From Actinomycetes bacterium (GTDB lineage Bacteria; Actinomycetota; Coriobacteriia; Coriobacteriales; Eggerthellaceae), in the NCBI GenBank assembly GCA_023395755.1, contig JAEWYG010000185.1:1-16148 (forward strand): DNA of 16,148 nt, given 5' to 3'. The stretch's first letter is position 1. Each line of letters opens with the position of its first letter. Positions 15,381 through 16,148 of this stretch are shown one piece after another. A program made the translations under genes and the position numbers. A model generated the notes under the pieces. It saw nothing but the letters and a program-made list of their open reading frames with translations, ran no database searches and was not told the origin of the DNA.

Positions 15381-15399
15381 GGAAAACTATTTTCCGGAA
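15368..15399. repeat. Overlapping inverted repeats at the GGDEF-EAL promoter
   Basis: TTCCGG (15368-15373) and CCGGAA (15394-15399) flank the -10 box, and inside them GGAAAA (15381-15386) pairs with TTTTCC (15390-15395) over a 3-base loop. The two pairings share CC, so they are alternatives. No T-run follows, so this is not a terminator; an operator or 5' hairpin is possible. Confidence 0.45.
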
Positions 15400-15420
15400 T
15401 CGCAATAAAGGGGGACATGC

Positions 15421-16148
15421 ATGGGCCAGCGGTCGCTGGATGCACTGGAACAGGAAAATGCTGAATTACGACGGCGACTTGATGAGGCTCGCCGGTACGA
15501 TTTGCTTACCGGTCTTTTGGTGAAAGATTCCTTCTATCAAGCTGTCGCTGAGTTGTTTAAGCGTACTCCTTTGTCGCACTTCTCGATTATCTGCTTTGAC
15601 ATCTGCCAGTTTAAACTTGTGAACGACCTGGAAGGCGCAGATCAAGGTGACCGATTGCTCCGTGCCTTCGGCCAGGCGCTCCAAGCTCAATATTCGCCAA
15701 AAAATGAGACATCGATTGCTCGGTTGGGCGGAGATTTATTTGCGGTATGTGTGCATTCCCGTTCGAAAGATCAAGTTGAGCATGAACTAGCTGCTATCTG
15801 CGCGAACTGCCCGCCCTGTTTCAACGTGGCCGCCGTAGCTGGTGTGTATTACATCGAGGAGAAAGACTTGCCGGTTAGGCTCATGTGCGATCGAGCCATG
15901 ATGGCCCTGCATGCAGTAAAGGGTAGCTATTTCGGGCGCGTTTCTGAATACGAACCGGAACTCCGCGCAGCGCTGGTTGCCGAACGTATGGTTCAGGATG
16001 GTATTGAAGCGGCGCTTGCTGCCGATCAGATAGAGCCGTTTTTTCAGCCTAGATGCGACATTCGTACCGGTAAAATTGTGGGAGCTGAAGCATTAGTGCG
16101 CTGGCGTCACCCTGAGAGAGGTCTCGTGTCGCCAGCTGAGTTTATTCC
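15421..16148 (+). CDS. GGDEF-EAL cyclic-di-GMP protein with degenerate GGDEF motif (5' part)
   Basis: The first 242 residues of a protein that runs off the right edge. Residues 5-25 form a short coiled coil (LEQENAELRRRLDEARR) with no membrane segment or sensor domain, so the protein is probably cytoplasmic. A GGDEF domain spans about 26-175: DLLTGL at its start, D60 in FDICQFKLVND, then RLGGDLFAV (101-109). The signature is GGDLF, so the glutamate needed for metal binding and catalysis is a leucine, and the usual GH is GA (72-73). An EAL domain begins at about 195 with FFQPRCDI and EALVRW (223-228), where the first metal glutamate is intact. It is therefore likely a c-di-GMP phosphodiesterase with an inactive, possibly GTP-sensing GGDEF domain; the rest of EAL lies outside the window. 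AAGGGGG ends 6 bases before ATG 15421; ATG 15417 is in another frame. Confidence 0.9.
   Translation, partial: MGQRSLDALEQENAELRRRLDEARRYDLLTGLLVKDSFYQAVAELFKRTPLSHFSIICFDICQFKLVNDLEGADQGDRLLRAFGQALQAQYSPKNETSIARLGGDLFAVCVHSRSKDQVEHELAAICANCPPCFNVAAVAGVYYIEEKDLPVRLMCDRAMMALHAVKGSYFGRVSEYEPELRAALVAERMVQDGIEAALAADQIEPFFQPRCDIRTGKIVGAEALVRWRHPERGLVSPAEFI

Overview
The window carries 14 protein-coding genes, all on the + strand, plus two clear intrinsic terminators and several regulatory-looking repeats. Composition is moderate GC. The gene content (a HisZ-HisG fusion, a large exported protein with an alanine/valine-rich signal sequence, a DUF2797-like protein, a GGDEF/EAL protein) suggests an actinobacterium of the Coriobacteriia, Eggerthellales type. 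A moderate-GC member such as Cryptobacterium is my guess from memory of the group; the sequence alone does not prove it.

Region 1 (1-2307): the 3' end of gatB (tRNA amidotransferase subunit B), a strong terminator, then an AGCS-family sodium:alanine symporter. The symporter probably starts at a TTG codon with a strong ribosome binding site. A 17-codon upstream frame ends on that start codon.

Region 2 (2308-7350): three genes that look like separate transcription units. They are a small two-helix membrane protein, a DUF2797-like protein with a GIY-YIG-like core, and a 1113-residue surface or secreted protein. The last has a signal peptide, an adhesin-like domain, a membrane hairpin in the middle that resembles an anchor followed by a second signal peptide, and a helical, Tyr/Asn/Lys-rich C-terminal part. 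A 14-bp perfect-stem terminator closes it. This protein is the least explained object in the window.

Region 3 (7351-7782): 400+ bases with no convincing gene. A perfect 15-bp inverted repeat about 190 bases before the histidine genes is the main feature.

Region 4 (7783-15318): a compact histidine operon, hisZG (fused)-hisD-hisC-hisB-hisH-hisA-hisF-hisI. Spacings are a few bases, or stop and start overlap. Together they encode most of the route from PRPP + ATP to histidine. No hisE (PR-ATP pyrophosphatase) and no histidinol-phosphate phosphatase gene is present, so those steps must be encoded elsewhere. HisB has an unexplained N-terminal extension of about 70 residues and HisD a Gly/Asp-rich tail.

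Region 5 (15319-16148): a promoter with overlapping inverted repeats, then the start of a cytoplasmic GGDEF-EAL protein whose GGDEF motif is degenerate (GGDLF). It runs off the end of the window.
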